Below, one piece after another: positions 51,882 through 61,349 of a stretch of DNA of 64,000 nucleotides (the first letter of the stretch is position 1; every line of letters starts with the position of its first letter). The stretch is from Kaistia soli DSM 19436. Its GTDB lineage: Bacteria; Pseudomonadota; Alphaproteobacteria; Rhizobiales; Kaistiaceae. The notes under the pieces were generated by a model. The model was not told the DNA's origin, made no database searches, and saw only the letters and a program-made list of their open reading frames with translations. A program made the position numbers and the translations under genes. The stretch spans positions 744,001-808,000 of the forward strand of contig NZ_FQUP01000001.1 in the NCBI RefSeq assembly GCF_900129325.1, written 5' to 3'.

Positions 51882-53978
51882 ATGCGCCTCGGCGCCGATG
51901 CCATAGCGGGGAAACCCGGCCTCGACGGAGCACAGGCCCGCGGCGCGGACGGCTACAAGCCGCATGTCGACGGCCTCCGTGCCATCGCTATCGTCGCCGC
52001 CGTCGCCTATCACGCCGAGGTCCCTGGCTTCGCCGGCGGTTTTGTCGGTGTCGACATCTTCTTTGTCATCTCCGGCTATCTGATCATCAACCAGATCCTC
52101 GGCCAACTGGCGGCCGGCCGGTTTGGGATCTTCGACTTCTATGCCCGCCGGGCGCTTCGCATCCTGCCGAGCTATGGCGCGATGCTGCTGTTCACGCTCA
52201 TTGGCGCCACGCTGGTGATGCGCTCGCCGGGCGAGCTCGGCAACTATGCCGTTTCGGCGCTGCTGGCACCGCTGTTCCTGACGAATGTCTATTTCCTGTT
52301 CCGAAGCGGCTATTTCGACACCGGCTCGGCGCTGAAGCCGCTGCTGCACACATGGTCGCTTGCCGTCGAGGAGCAGTTCTACCTGATCGTGCCGCTGCTG
52401 CTGATTGGGGTGGCGCTGCTCGCCCGGCGGCGGCAGTGGCCGATGGCGAGACTGCTCGCCATAGCTGCGACCGTGATCGGCCTCGCCAGCCTGATCGGCT
52501 GCATCCTGGCCACGCCGCACGACGCCAATCCCTGGGCGGCCGAGCGCAATCCGGCCTTCTTCCTCACCTGGTGGCGCGCCTGGGAGTTCGTCGCCGGCGG
52601 CATCCTCGCCGCGCTGGCCGCGCCCTTCGTGGCGGGGCGGCGGACCATGTTGCCCGGCACGCTTGCCGGGATCGCGGGGCTCGCGCTGCTCGCTCTCAGC
52701 ATCACCTTCACCGGCCTCGAATGGATGGGAGTCCGCCACGCCGAGCTCGGCCGGGTCATGGGATTTCCGGGCGCGGCCGCGCTGATGCCGGTTGCCGGCG
52801 CGATGCTGGTCATCTGGAGCGGCCTCGTCGCGCCGCGCGGGCCGGTCGCGCTGCTCTTGTCGCTGGCGCCCGTCGTCTATCTCGGCCAGATCTCCTACGC
52901 GCTCTACCTCTGGCACTGGCCGCTGCTGGTCTTCGGCCGCTTCCTGCCGCTGCAGGTGTCGCCCACCACCGTCGATGCGATCGCGCTGGCGATCGCCGTG
53001 CTGCTGTCCATCGCGACACGCTATGCGATCGAGCTGCCGATCCTCGCCTGGCGCCGGCGTGTGAAGCTCGGCAGCGACCGCCGCCTGCCGGTCCGCATCT
53101 TCCTCGCCAGCGTCGCCGGCTGCATCGCCGTCACCGTCGTCTCGGGCGGCGTCGTGGGGCTCGCCTATCGCAATGCCGGCGACAATCCAATGGTCGCCGC
53201 CATCGCGGCCTCAGAAGTCCATCCCAACAACCCGTGTGCCTCCGAGGATATCGACGTCCAGACGAGCTGCCTCGACGGCATCGGCGCAGCTGGCCTGCTC
53301 ATCGGCGATTCCCATGCCTTCGCCATGATGCCGCGCATCGAATATGAGGCGGAACAGCAGGGCCTTGCGATCCTGCAGCTCGCCATGCCCGGCTGCGACC
53401 CGATCGACGTCATGCTCGACCGCGCCGCTGCGGCGGCCAACAGCTTTTGCCGGCCGCTCGTCGAGAAGTTCGATCGCTTCATGCCGCGTATCGGGGGCGC
53501 GAAATTCGCGATCTTCGACGGCTATTGGAACGCCCGCTTCCGCCAGACCGGCGATGACCATGCGGTCAGCGCGGACCGGCTGCGCACCGGCTTCGCGGCG
53601 CTGATGAAGACATTTGCCGGGAACAGCGACAGGCGGATCCTGGTCGTGGCGCCGCTGCCGTCGTTCTGGCGCACCGACCCGTTCAACTGCCTTGATCTTT
53701 CCAGGGCGCTCGGGCTTTCGGCCGATCGCTGCGGCGTGCCGCGCGCCATCGAGGAAGACTGGCGGCGCGAGACGATCGCGATCATGCAGGAGATCGTCGC
53801 GACCTATCCGAATGCGCGCATGATCGACCCGATCGATCTCTTCTGCGACGAGCGCATCTGCATGCCGATCAAGGATGGCACCCTCGCCTTCTTCGATTCG
53901 AACCATCTCAACGCTTATGGCACCAAGGTGCTCTTCGACGCGTTCCGCGCCGATTATCTCTGGGCGTTCAAGGGCTAA
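51882..53978 (+). CDS. Membrane acyltransferase (OafA/YrhL family) with fused SGNH domain
   Basis: This protein of about 698 residues has an N-terminal acyltransferase-3 membrane domain with roughly ten segments (DGLRAIAIVAAVAYHAEV, FFVISGYLIINQI, VEEQFYLIVPLLL). A C-terminal periplasmic SGNH hydrolase-like domain follows, with block I GDSHAFAM and block V DSNHLNAYG. Such proteins O-acetylate cell-surface or exported polysaccharides. The N-terminus is uncertain: ATGs at 51783, 51837 and 51882 are in frame, and the last has GGGATTG before it. It stands alone and has no polysaccharide genes nearby in the window. Confidence 0.88.
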   Translation: MRLGADAIAGKPGLDGAQARGADGYKPHVDGLRAIAIVAAVAYHAEVPGFAGGFVGVDIFFVISGYLIINQILGQLAAGRFGIFDFYARRALRILPSYGAMLLFTLIGATLVMRSPGELGNYAVSALLAPLFLTNVYFLFRSGYFDTGSALKPLLHTWSLAVEEQFYLIVPLLLIGVALLARRRQWPMARLLAIAATVIGLASLIGCILATPHDANPWAAERNPAFFLTWWRAWEFVAGGILAALAAPFVAGRRTMLPGTLAGIAGLALLALSITFTGLEWMGVRHAELGRVMGFPGAAALMPVAGAMLVIWSGLVAPRGPVALLLSLAPVVYLGQISYALYLWHWPLLVFGRFLPLQVSPTTVDAIALAIAVLLSIATRYAIELPILAWRRRVKLGSDRRLPVRIFLASVAGCIAVTVVSGGVVGLAYRNAGDNPMVAAIAASEVHPNNPCASEDIDVQTSCLDGIGAAGLLIGDSHAFAMMPRIEYEAEQQGLAILQLAMPGCDPIDVMLDRAAAAANSFCRPLVEKFDRFMPRIGGAKFAIFDGYWNARFRQTGDDHAVSADRLRTGFAALMKTFAGNSDRRILVVAPLPSFWRTDPFNCLDLSRALGLSADRCGVPRAIEEDWRRETIAIMQEIVATYPNARMIDPIDLFCDERICMPIKDGTLAFFDSNHLNAYGTKVLFDAFRADYLWAFKG

Positions 53979-54097
53979 CGACCTGGTTGCCGCGATGCGG
54001 TCAAAAATTAATTCCGTCCGCGGCATCGCATCTGGGTCATCCTAAATATAACCTTGCGCTCTCGCGGACGAATCGCGCGCGGCACAAGGTGACACCC

Positions 54098-56986
54098 ATG
54101 AGAAACAAGCCCGTCTTGTCCAGCCTTCCGCGCGCGCGCGCCTTGAAGATCCTTGCGGTCGGCCTCGGAGCTGGTGCCTCGGTATCTTCGGCGCAGGCGA
54201 TAACGCCGTTCGACTTCAGCTATGAGACGTTGAATTACGGCTCGAGCGGGACGTTTCTCACAGGCATTCGCGGCGACAATATCGTCGGCAACTACACGAT
54301 CCCCGGGTCGACCGAAACCGGCGGCCTCTACTACAATCTCGCCACTGGGACCTGGGCGGCGATGCCGGAGGCAACCGCCAATGGCGCGAATTTTCCGGGC
54401 GCGATCGGATCCTCGCCCTATGGGCCGAGCTTCGGCACGCCGGACGGCATCCTGCGCGTGGTCGGCAGCTACCAGACCGAGACCTCTGCGCCGTACGATC
54501 TCAGCTATCTCTATGACGGCGCCGCCCCGGCAGGGCAGAGCCTGATCACCCTCGCCTATCCGGACGGATCGGGCGCGCAGACGCTCTATACGATCGCGCA
54601 CAGCAATTTCGGCAACCAGGCGGTCGGCGATTACGACACGGATCTCGCGACCGGCAATGCCTTCATCTACGATATCGACACCGGGACCTACACCACGAAC
54701 AACATCCCCGGTGCGATCAGCACGACCGCCTACGGCATCTATGGCGACAAGATCGCCGGCGGCTATGCGATGGCCGAAATCGGCGGCGGCGCCGGCCCGG
54801 AACATGGCTACATCTTCGACCAGACGACCGGCACCTATACGACCTATGACCATCCCGGCGCGGTCGCGACGCATTTCGAAGGCATCACCAGTGCCGGGCG
54901 ATCGGGCGAATACAACCTCGTCACGAACTGGATCACTGCCGATGGCATCGCCCACCCGGCGATCATGCATCTTGCGGCCGACGGCAGCGTCACCTGGTAC
55001 GACATCGACATTCCCGGCGTCGTCGTGTCGTCCAATTCCGCCTATGGCGACAATGTCGTCGGCGTGTACATCGCCGACGGCCAGGTCAACGGCTATGTCG
55101 CGACCATTCCCGGCATGTATAATCCGATCCGCAACGAGGGCACGCTGACCTCCAGCGCCGACAACGAAGCCGCGCTGTCGGGCCGCAAGGGCGATGACAT
55201 CGTCAACAGCGGCACCGTCGCCGTCAGCGGCAATGGCGGCATCGGCCTGCGCGGCGAGACCTATGGCGTCTTGAAGAACACAGGCACGGTGACGGCCTCC
55301 GGCATCGCCGGCGCTGCCGTCGAGATGCACGGGCTCTATGGCACGCTGCTGAATTCGGGGACCTTGCAGACGGCCTTTGTTGCCGACGCGCTGCGGACCG
55401 GGCCCGACGCCTATGGCACCGTGATCGTGAACACCGGGATCATCGACGGACGCCTCGCCGCGACCGCTGGCCTCAACAAGCGGTTCGAGAACAGCGGCTG
55501 GCTCGGCATTTCCGGCACCGGACTGCCGGTCACCGACCTCTTCAGCGGAACCTTCGTGCAGACCGCAGCCGGCACGCTCGCTTTGCGGATGACCGACAGC
55601 GGCAACGATGCGCTCGACGTCGTGGGAACGGTGCGGCTTGCCGGCACGCTGGCGGCGACCTTCCAGACCTCCGACTTCCTGAAATCCTACGCGCTTGTCG
55701 GCGCCACGGACGGCGTGACCGGCGCATTCGACACGTTCACGACATCAGGCCTGCCTGCTCTCTTCGCCGCATGGCTCGACTATGCGCCGACCACCGTCAC
55801 GATGGACGTCGCCGCGGCCCTCGGGAGCCTGCCAGGCACCACGGCGAATGAGCGCGCGGCCGGCCGGGCCATTGATTCCATGATCAACGATACCGGCGAC
55901 AACACGCTGGCGCAGTTGCCTGATGCCCTGGAGCCGCTTTACGCGCTCTCGGCGAGCCAGCTTCCGGCAGCGCTTGGCGCGCTCTCCGGCGAGGCCTATG
56001 CCAGCGAGCAGTCGGTGCTGGCCGGCGACAGCCTCTATGTGCGTCAGGCCGTGCTCGGCCGTCTCCGCCAGGGCAGCTATGCCGAGGCGCTCGGCGCAGT
56101 GGCGGCCCTCTCCGATGGCAATGCGACGGTTGCCAGCGCTCCCTCCTCTTCGCCCAGCGGCGCGACCCTGTGGGGTCAGGCCTATGGCGGCTGGTCCAAT
56201 CTCGACGGCAACGGCGACACATCCGATGTCAGCGAAAACATCGGCGGCATCATTTCGGGCGTCGACATGCGCGTCGATCGCTGGCGGGTCGGCGCGGCGG
56301 TTGGCTATTCGCAATCGAATGCCGACGTCTCCGCGCTCGGCAGTTCGTTCAATGTCGACAGCTTGCAGGTCGCGCTCTATGCCGGAACCGAGACCGGTCC
56401 CTGGAACTGGCGCTTCGGTGCCAGCTATGCCTTCAACCAGATCGACGCGGATCGCACCATCGCCTATTCCGGCTCGCTGCAGCAGGCAAACGCCCAGTAT
56501 AATGGCGGCACCGCGCAGGCCTTCGGCGAAGTCGGCTACGGCTTCGCGGTCAGCAAGCTGGCGCTGGAGCCGTTCGCCGGCCTGGCCTTCGTCAATGTCA
56601 ACACGCAGGATTTCGCGGAGAGTGGGGCGACGGCCGGATTGTCGGGTTCTTCCGAAAGCCTCGGCATCGGCTATTCGACGCTCGGCATCCGCGCGGCGAC
56701 CAATTTCGCGCTTTCCGGCGGCATGGTGTTGCAGCCGCGCGCGGCGCTGGCCTGGCAATATGCGTTCGGCGACACCGCCACCGCCGCCAATCTGGCCTTC
56801 CTCAGCGCGCCGGGGGCGGCCTTCTCCGTGAGTGGCGTGCCGATCGCCGAGAACACAGCGCTGGTGGAGCTTGGCGCCGACCTCCTGGTCAACCCACATG
56901 CGCGGGTGGGCCTCTCCTATACCGGCCAGTTCGCCGACAATGTCAGCGACAACGCCCTTCAGGCCAATGTCGCCTGGAGCTTCTGA
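54098..56986 (+). CDS. Autotransporter with beta-propeller-like extracellular repeats and outer-membrane beta-barrel
   Basis: This 962-residue autotransporter has a signal peptide (residues 1-38, ending SSAQA), a passenger with repeated units, a low-complexity Gly/Ser/Asn adhesin-like part (about 350-450) and a C-terminal autotransporter barrel (about 690-962, WGQAYGGWSNLDGNG onward) ending in Phe. The repeats contain motifs such as GDNIVGNY, GDKIAGGY, GDNVVGVY and GTYTTxxxPGA spaced about 40-50 residues apart. They resemble the HAF-type extracellular repeats of rhizobial surface proteins. ATG 54098 follows AAGGTGACACCC. It is probably a surface-exposed adhesin or sensor-like protein. Confidence 0.88.
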   Translation: MRNKPVLSSLPRARALKILAVGLGAGASVSSAQAITPFDFSYETLNYGSSGTFLTGIRGDNIVGNYTIPGSTETGGLYYNLATGTWAAMPEATANGANFPGAIGSSPYGPSFGTPDGILRVVGSYQTETSAPYDLSYLYDGAAPAGQSLITLAYPDGSGAQTLYTIAHSNFGNQAVGDYDTDLATGNAFIYDIDTGTYTTNNIPGAISTTAYGIYGDKIAGGYAMAEIGGGAGPEHGYIFDQTTGTYTTYDHPGAVATHFEGITSAGRSGEYNLVTNWITADGIAHPAIMHLAADGSVTWYDIDIPGVVVSSNSAYGDNVVGVYIADGQVNGYVATIPGMYNPIRNEGTLTSSADNEAALSGRKGDDIVNSGTVAVSGNGGIGLRGETYGVLKNTGTVTASGIAGAAVEMHGLYGTLLNSGTLQTAFVADALRTGPDAYGTVIVNTGIIDGRLAATAGLNKRFENSGWLGISGTGLPVTDLFSGTFVQTAAGTLALRMTDSGNDALDVVGTVRLAGTLAATFQTSDFLKSYALVGATDGVTGAFDTFTTSGLPALFAAWLDYAPTTVTMDVAAALGSLPGTTANERAAGRAIDSMINDTGDNTLAQLPDALEPLYALSASQLPAALGALSGEAYASEQSVLAGDSLYVRQAVLGRLRQGSYAEALGAVAALSDGNATVASAPSSSPSGATLWGQAYGGWSNLDGNGDTSDVSENIGGIISGVDMRVDRWRVGAAVGYSQSNADVSALGSSFNVDSLQVALYAGTETGPWNWRFGASYAFNQIDADRTIAYSGSLQQANAQYNGGTAQAFGEVGYGFAVSKLALEPFAGLAFVNVNTQDFAESGATAGLSGSSESLGIGYSTLGIRAATNFALSGGMVLQPRAALAWQYAFGDTATAANLAFLSAPGAAFSVSGVPIAENTALVELGADLLVNPHARVGLSYTGQFADNVSDNALQANVAWSF

Positions 56987-57027
56987 CCCAAGGCCGCTCC
57001 CCGCCAGACATTGCCTTGGAAAGTTCT

Positions 57028-57062
57028 CCTGTCATTGCCGGGCTTGACCTCGCAATGACAGG
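57028..57062. repeat. Palindromic element between convergent genes (terminator/REP-like)
   Basis: CCTGTCATTGC and GCAATGACAGG form a perfect 11-bp inverted repeat around a 13-base loop. The core TGTCATTGCCGGGCTTGACC resembles a dispersed repeat common in Bradyrhizobiaceae and other Rhizobiales. It may also terminate both flanking genes. The surrounding gap (56987-57144) has no gene. Confidence 0.5.
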
Positions 57063-57144
57063 CGGAGACGAATGACGAGCCACGATAACTAACGTCTGTC
57101 GCCGCATCACCAAGCTCTGACGTCGCCGGCAAGATCGATCCGCT

Positions 57145-58236
57145 TCAGTTGAGCGGCTGCAGCCTCTCAATTCCGACCTCGTCGGCAAGCGCGTCGAAGG
57201 CGAGCTTGAGCCCCGGTGCGAGGGGGATGCCGTCGCGGCTGCGCTCGGCCTCGACCTTCCATTCGCGGTCGCCTGGCGCCATGACGCTCTTGCCCGGCCG
57301 GGCCGGGGCGGCCCTGATGCTCGCGAGATAGGCGGCCATGCCGGCGTCATAGACCGCGCGCGGCACGAAGCGTTGCGGGTCGATGACGATAAAGAAATGG
57401 CCGAGGCGGCGCGGCGTGGACTGATCGGGTCCGACCATCCCAAGCAGGTCCGCGCAATGCGGCATGCCCGTCATGACGGCGGAGAGAATCTCCATGAGGC
57501 TGGCGAGCCCCGCGCCCTTGTGGCCGAAGCCGAGGCCGCCGAGCGGCAGCAGCGCAGCCGAGCGCAGCGGCTCTGTCGTCGGCTGTCCGGCCGCATCGAC
57601 CGCAACCTCGGGCGGCAGCGTCATCCCCTTCACAGCCATGTCCTGGACCTTATTCCAAGGGACCATGCTGGTGGCCATATCGAGAAGATAGGGCCGGCTT
57701 CCCGAAACCGGCGCCGCGAAGGCGAGCGGGTTCGTGCCGTGGAATGGCGCGACACCATCATGCGGCAGCACGAAACTGTCTGAATTGCAGAACGCGAAGC
57801 CGGCCATGCCGGCTTCGGCGGCACGCAGCGCATAGCAGCCGGCGGCGCCGAAATGCGAGGAATTGATCACGGAAGCGGCCGCGATGCCGGCCGACCGGGC
57901 GAGTTTCACCGCCTCGTCGACCGCGAAGAAGCTGGCGTAATGGCCGAAGCCGTTGTTGCCGTCGACGATCACCGTGCCGGGCCCCGTGACCTCGGCAGAG
58001 AGCTTTGGCGCCGGATTGATGCGGCCGGTGCGGACGACCTTGGCATAGTGAAGGACCAGCCGGGCGCCATGGCTGTCGACGCCACGCAGCGAGGCCTCGG
58101 TCAGCGCGTCGGCGACAGATCGCGACGCATCCTCGGCGGTCCCCGCCGCCCGCAACACCTCGAGGACGAAGGCATGCACGGCGGCGCCGCTCGCCCGGAA
58201 TTCGGCCGTTTCCGCCGCAGCCCTGTCGACTGTCAT
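57145..58236 (-). CDS. Ldh family oxidoreductase (malate/L-lactate/ureidoglycolate dehydrogenase type)
   Basis: This 363-residue NAD(P)-dependent dehydrogenase of the LDH2/MDG2 family is unrelated to classical lactate dehydrogenase. Family segments are RGVDSHGARLVLHY near residue 50, the catalytic His in INSSHFGAAGCY, NPLAFAAPV and GGLGFGHKGAGLA. It reduces 2-oxo acids or oxidises 2-hydroxy acids, with substrates ranging from malate and sulfolactate to ureidoglycolate and diketogulonate. The ATG at 58236 is chosen because AAGGGAAC precedes it, whereas 58260 lacks a ribosome-binding site. It is divergent from a thiamine-diphosphate enzyme; the two may handle linked 2-oxo acids. Confidence 0.85.
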   Translation of the reverse strand: MTVDRAAAETAEFRASGAAVHAFVLEVLRAAGTAEDASRSVADALTEASLRGVDSHGARLVLHYAKVVRTGRINPAPKLSAEVTGPGTVIVDGNNGFGHYASFFAVDEAVKLARSAGIAAASVINSSHFGAAGCYALRAAEAGMAGFAFCNSDSFVLPHDGVAPFHGTNPLAFAAPVSGSRPYLLDMATSMVPWNKVQDMAVKGMTLPPEVAVDAAGQPTTEPLRSAALLPLGGLGFGHKGAGLASLMEILSAVMTGMPHCADLLGMVGPDQSTPRRLGHFFIVIDPQRFVPRAVYDAGMAAYLASIRAAPARPGKSVMAPGDREWKVEAERSRDGIPLAPGLKLAFDALADEVGIERLQPLN

Positions 58237-58378
58237 CGCGCTTGTTCCCTTCACGCTCATCGAGGCGGCAAGGGCCTTATCACGCCGGCGCGACCGTCGT
58301 CATCCTTCGTCGACGCGCGCCGCCTTCGGCGCTAGTCTCTCATGCCGGCTGTGCCTGGCCGGACGAGGGAGGATGCCG

Positions 58379-60823
58379 ATGCCGGATGCGACTTCGACGG
58401 ATGCGATACCATCCGCCGCGATCCTGGCCGAGCTGGAGCGCAAGGTGCTCTGGCTGGCGGCCTGGATGATCCACAACGCCAACCACCTGCGCGACAATGA
58501 CGAGGGCATCAAGGTCGGCGGCCACCAGGCATCGTCCGCCTCGCTCGCGACGATCATGACGGCGCTCTATTTCGACGCGCTGCAGCCGGAGGACCGCGTC
58601 GCGGTCAAGCCTCATGCCAGTCCGATCTTCCACGCGATCCAGTATCTCTCCGGCCGGCAGAGCCTCGAAAAACTGCAGAACTTCCGCGCCTTTCGCGGCG
58701 CGCAGAGCTATCCCTCGCGCACAAAGGACACCGACGACGTCGACTTCTCGACCGGATCGGTCGGCCTCGGCGCTGCACAGACATTGTTCTCGGCGCTGGT
58801 GCAGGACTATGTCCGCGCCAAGGGCTGGACGTCTGGCGGCAAACCCGGCCGCATGGTGGCGCTGGTCGGCGACGCCGAGATGGACGAGGGCAACATCTTC
58901 GAGGCCCTGCTCGAGGGCTGGAAACATGGCCTCCGCAATTGCTGGTGGGTCGTCGACTACAACCGGCAAAGCCTCGATGCGGTGGTCCGCGAGGGCCTCT
59001 GGCAGCGCTTCGAGGCGATCTTCGCCAATTTCGGCTGGGACGTCGTCATCCTCAAATATGGCGTGCTGCTGCAAGCGGCCTTTGCCGAGCCGGGCGGCGA
59101 GGCGCTGCGCCACTGGATCGACACCTGCCCGAACCAGCTTTATTCCGCGCTCTGCTTCCAGGGCGGCGCTGCGTGGCGGAAGCGCCTCACCGACGAGATC
59201 GGCGATCAGGGCGCTGTCACGGCGCTGATCGAGCGACGCGACGATGCGGAACTCGCCCGTCTCATGACCAATCTCGGCGGCCATGACCTGCCGACCCTGA
59301 CCGAGGCTTTTGCCAAGGCGCGGACACATGAGCGGCCGACCTGCTTCATCGCCTATACGATCAAGGGCTTCGGCCTGCCGCTCGCCGGCCACAAGGACAA
59401 TCACGCCGGCCTGATGACGCCGACGCAGATCGAGACGTTGCGCGAAAGCCTCCATGTGCGGCCTGGGCATGAATGGGACCGCTTCGAGGGGCTCAGGGCG
59501 CCGGAGGCCGAACTGGAGCGCTTCCTCGCCGACGCGCCGTTCGCTCAACGTGGCAAGAAGGCGCTGGCGCCGGTCGTCACGGTGCCCGCAACGCTGCCCG
59601 TCCCGCCGGCAGCCGGCAAGCTGCTTTCGACGCAGGCCGGGTTCGGCCAGATCCTGAATGAGGTAGCGCGCGGCGATGATGATTTCGCGCGGCGGATCGT
59701 GACGACGGCCCCCGATGTCACGGTCTCGACCAATCTCGGCCCCTGGGTCAACCGGCGCGGGCTGTTCGCCCGCGAAAGCATGGCCGACCTCTTCAAAGCC
59801 GAGCGCATTCCCTCGACCTTTAACTGGGACTTCTCGCCGGACGGCCAGCATCTCGAACTCGGCATCGCCGAGATGAACCTCTTTCTGATGTTGTCAGCGC
59901 TCGGCCTGAGCCACGCTATCAATGGCGAACGGCTGCTGCCGATCGGCACGCTCTATGACCCGTTCATCTATCGCGGCGCCGACGCTCTCAACTATGCCTG
60001 CTACCAGGATGCGCGCTTCATCCTCGTCGCGACGCCTTCAGGCGTGACGCTGGCGCCAGAGGGCGGCGCGCATCAATCGATCGGCACGCCGCTGATCGGC
60101 ATGGCGCAGGATGGACTCGCCGCCTTCGAGCCGGCCTTCGTCGACGAGCTGGCGGCGATCCTTGCCTTCGGCTTCGACTATATCCAGCGCTCCAAGGACG
60201 ACAGCGCGGGCGACGAGCGCACTGTGCTGCCCGACGAGCAGAGCTGGCTGCGCGATGAGACGGGCGGCTCGCTCTATCTCCGCCTTTCGACACGGCCGCT
60301 CGAGCAGCCGCAACGCGCGATGACGCCCGCGCTGTCGCGCGCCATCGTCGACGGCGCCTACTGGCTGCGCGAGCCAGGGCCCAATCCCGAACTCGTCATC
60401 GCCTATCAGGGCGCGGTGGCGCCGGAAGCCATCGCGGCGACCGGCCTGCTCGCCGAGGATCGGCGCGATATCGGCCTTCTCGCCGTAACCTCGGCCGACC
60501 GGCTCAATGCCGGCTGGACGGCGGCGGGGCGGGCGCGCGAGCGCGGCCTCGTCCATGCCCGCTCGCATGTCGAACGGCTGTTCGAGAAGCTCCCCGCCCA
60601 TTGCGGCCTCGTCACGGTCATCGACGGGCATCCGGCGACGCTTGGCTGGCTCGGCGCGGTCGCAGGCCACCGCACGCGCTCGCTCGGCGTCGAGCATTTC
60701 GGCCAGACCGGCACGATCGCAGATCTCTATCGCCATCACGGCATCGACGCCGCGGCGATCGCCCGGGCGGCGTCCGCGCTGGCGCCGTTCCATCCGGTCC
60801 GCCACCTGAAGCCGGCGTCCTGA
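58379..60823 (+). CDS. Homodimeric pyruvate dehydrogenase E1-like / transketolase-like ThDP enzyme
   Basis: This 814-residue thiamine-diphosphate enzyme has the AceE-type layout: an N-terminal ThDP-binding domain with VALVGDAEMDEGN ... WWVVDYNRQSLD (the GDx motif and the downstream Asn, about 160-197), a middle pyrimidine-binding domain with HLELGIAEMNLFLM, and a C-terminal transketolase-like domain. No E2 or E3 genes are near, so it may not feed a standard dehydrogenase complex. The start at 58379 is chosen because GAGGGAGG is correctly spaced; ATG 58373 is adjacent to the Shine-Dalgarno. It overlaps nothing and is followed 1 base later by an ATC-hydrolase-domain gene. Confidence 0.82.
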   Translation: MPDATSTDAIPSAAILAELERKVLWLAAWMIHNANHLRDNDEGIKVGGHQASSASLATIMTALYFDALQPEDRVAVKPHASPIFHAIQYLSGRQSLEKLQNFRAFRGAQSYPSRTKDTDDVDFSTGSVGLGAAQTLFSALVQDYVRAKGWTSGGKPGRMVALVGDAEMDEGNIFEALLEGWKHGLRNCWWVVDYNRQSLDAVVREGLWQRFEAIFANFGWDVVILKYGVLLQAAFAEPGGEALRHWIDTCPNQLYSALCFQGGAAWRKRLTDEIGDQGAVTALIERRDDAELARLMTNLGGHDLPTLTEAFAKARTHERPTCFIAYTIKGFGLPLAGHKDNHAGLMTPTQIETLRESLHVRPGHEWDRFEGLRAPEAELERFLADAPFAQRGKKALAPVVTVPATLPVPPAAGKLLSTQAGFGQILNEVARGDDDFARRIVTTAPDVTVSTNLGPWVNRRGLFARESMADLFKAERIPSTFNWDFSPDGQHLELGIAEMNLFLMLSALGLSHAINGERLLPIGTLYDPFIYRGADALNYACYQDARFILVATPSGVTLAPEGGAHQSIGTPLIGMAQDGLAAFEPAFVDELAAILAFGFDYIQRSKDDSAGDERTVLPDEQSWLRDETGGSLYLRLSTRPLEQPQRAMTPALSRAIVDGAYWLREPGPNPELVIAYQGAVAPEAIAATGLLAEDRRDIGLLAVTSADRLNAGWTAAGRARERGLVHARSHVERLFEKLPAHCGLVTVIDGHPATLGWLGAVAGHRTRSLGVEHFGQTGTIADLYRHHGIDAAAIARAASALAPFHPVRHLKPAS

Positions 60824-60824
60824 C

Positions 60825-61343
60825 ATGGCTGAGGATGAAGACCCCGCCGCCACGGTCGAGACCGCAGTCAACGGTCTCGGCATCCTCGCGCGGCGCAAGA
60901 TCGAGGCGGAGATCATCAAGCCGATCTATGAGGAGATGGTCGGCCGCTTCGGCAAGGAAGCAGCGCGCGCGGCGCTGAAGGCCGCGATCACCAGGGCGGC
61001 GATCGAGAGCGGCCGGCGCCTCGCGGCGGCGGAAAAGGGCCCGACCGACCTTTCGACCTTCGCCGCACTACAGCCGAAATGGCGGCAGGACGACGCGCTC
61101 CGCTTCGAGGTGCTCGCCGAGACGAAGGACCGCTTCGACTATGACGTGACGCGCTGCCGCTATGCCGAGATGTATCACGCGATGGGGCTTGGCGAGATTG
61201 GCGACATCCTCTCCTGCCAGCGCGACGGAACGTTCTGCGAGGGCTATGACCCGCGCATCACCATGACGCGCACGACGACCATCATGTCGGGCGCGAAACG
61301 CTGCGACTTCCGCTACCGCATCAAACCGGACGCGAAAGTCTGA
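60825..61343 (+). CDS. L-2-amino-thiazoline-4-carboxylic acid hydrolase domain protein
   Basis: This 172-residue protein matches the ATC hydrolase family: a helical N-terminal half, then GLGEIGDILSCQRDGTFCEGYDP and RTTTIMSGAKRCDFRYRI, with conserved Cys and the CDFR signature. The founding enzyme opens a thiazoline ring in cysteine synthesis in Pseudomonas, but most family members are uncharacterised. It starts 1 base after the E1-like gene and is certainly in the same operon. Its role there is unknown. Confidence 0.82.
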   Translation: MAEDEDPAATVETAVNGLGILARRKIEAEIIKPIYEEMVGRFGKEAARAALKAAITRAAIESGRRLAAAEKGPTDLSTFAALQPKWRQDDALRFEVLAETKDRFDYDVTRCRYAEMYHAMGLGEIGDILSCQRDGTFCEGYDPRITMTRTTTIMSGAKRCDFRYRIKPDAKV

Positions 61344-61349
61344 CGCCCA

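Noticed and set aside
54008-56899. Two long - strand frames opposite the autotransporter
   Set aside because: The + strand encodes a signal peptide, repeats and a complete barrel; the antisense frames carry no domains.
58340-59851. 503-codon - strand frame opposite the E1-like enzyme
   Set aside because: The + strand frame carries the ThDP motif and family segments; the opposite frame has none.
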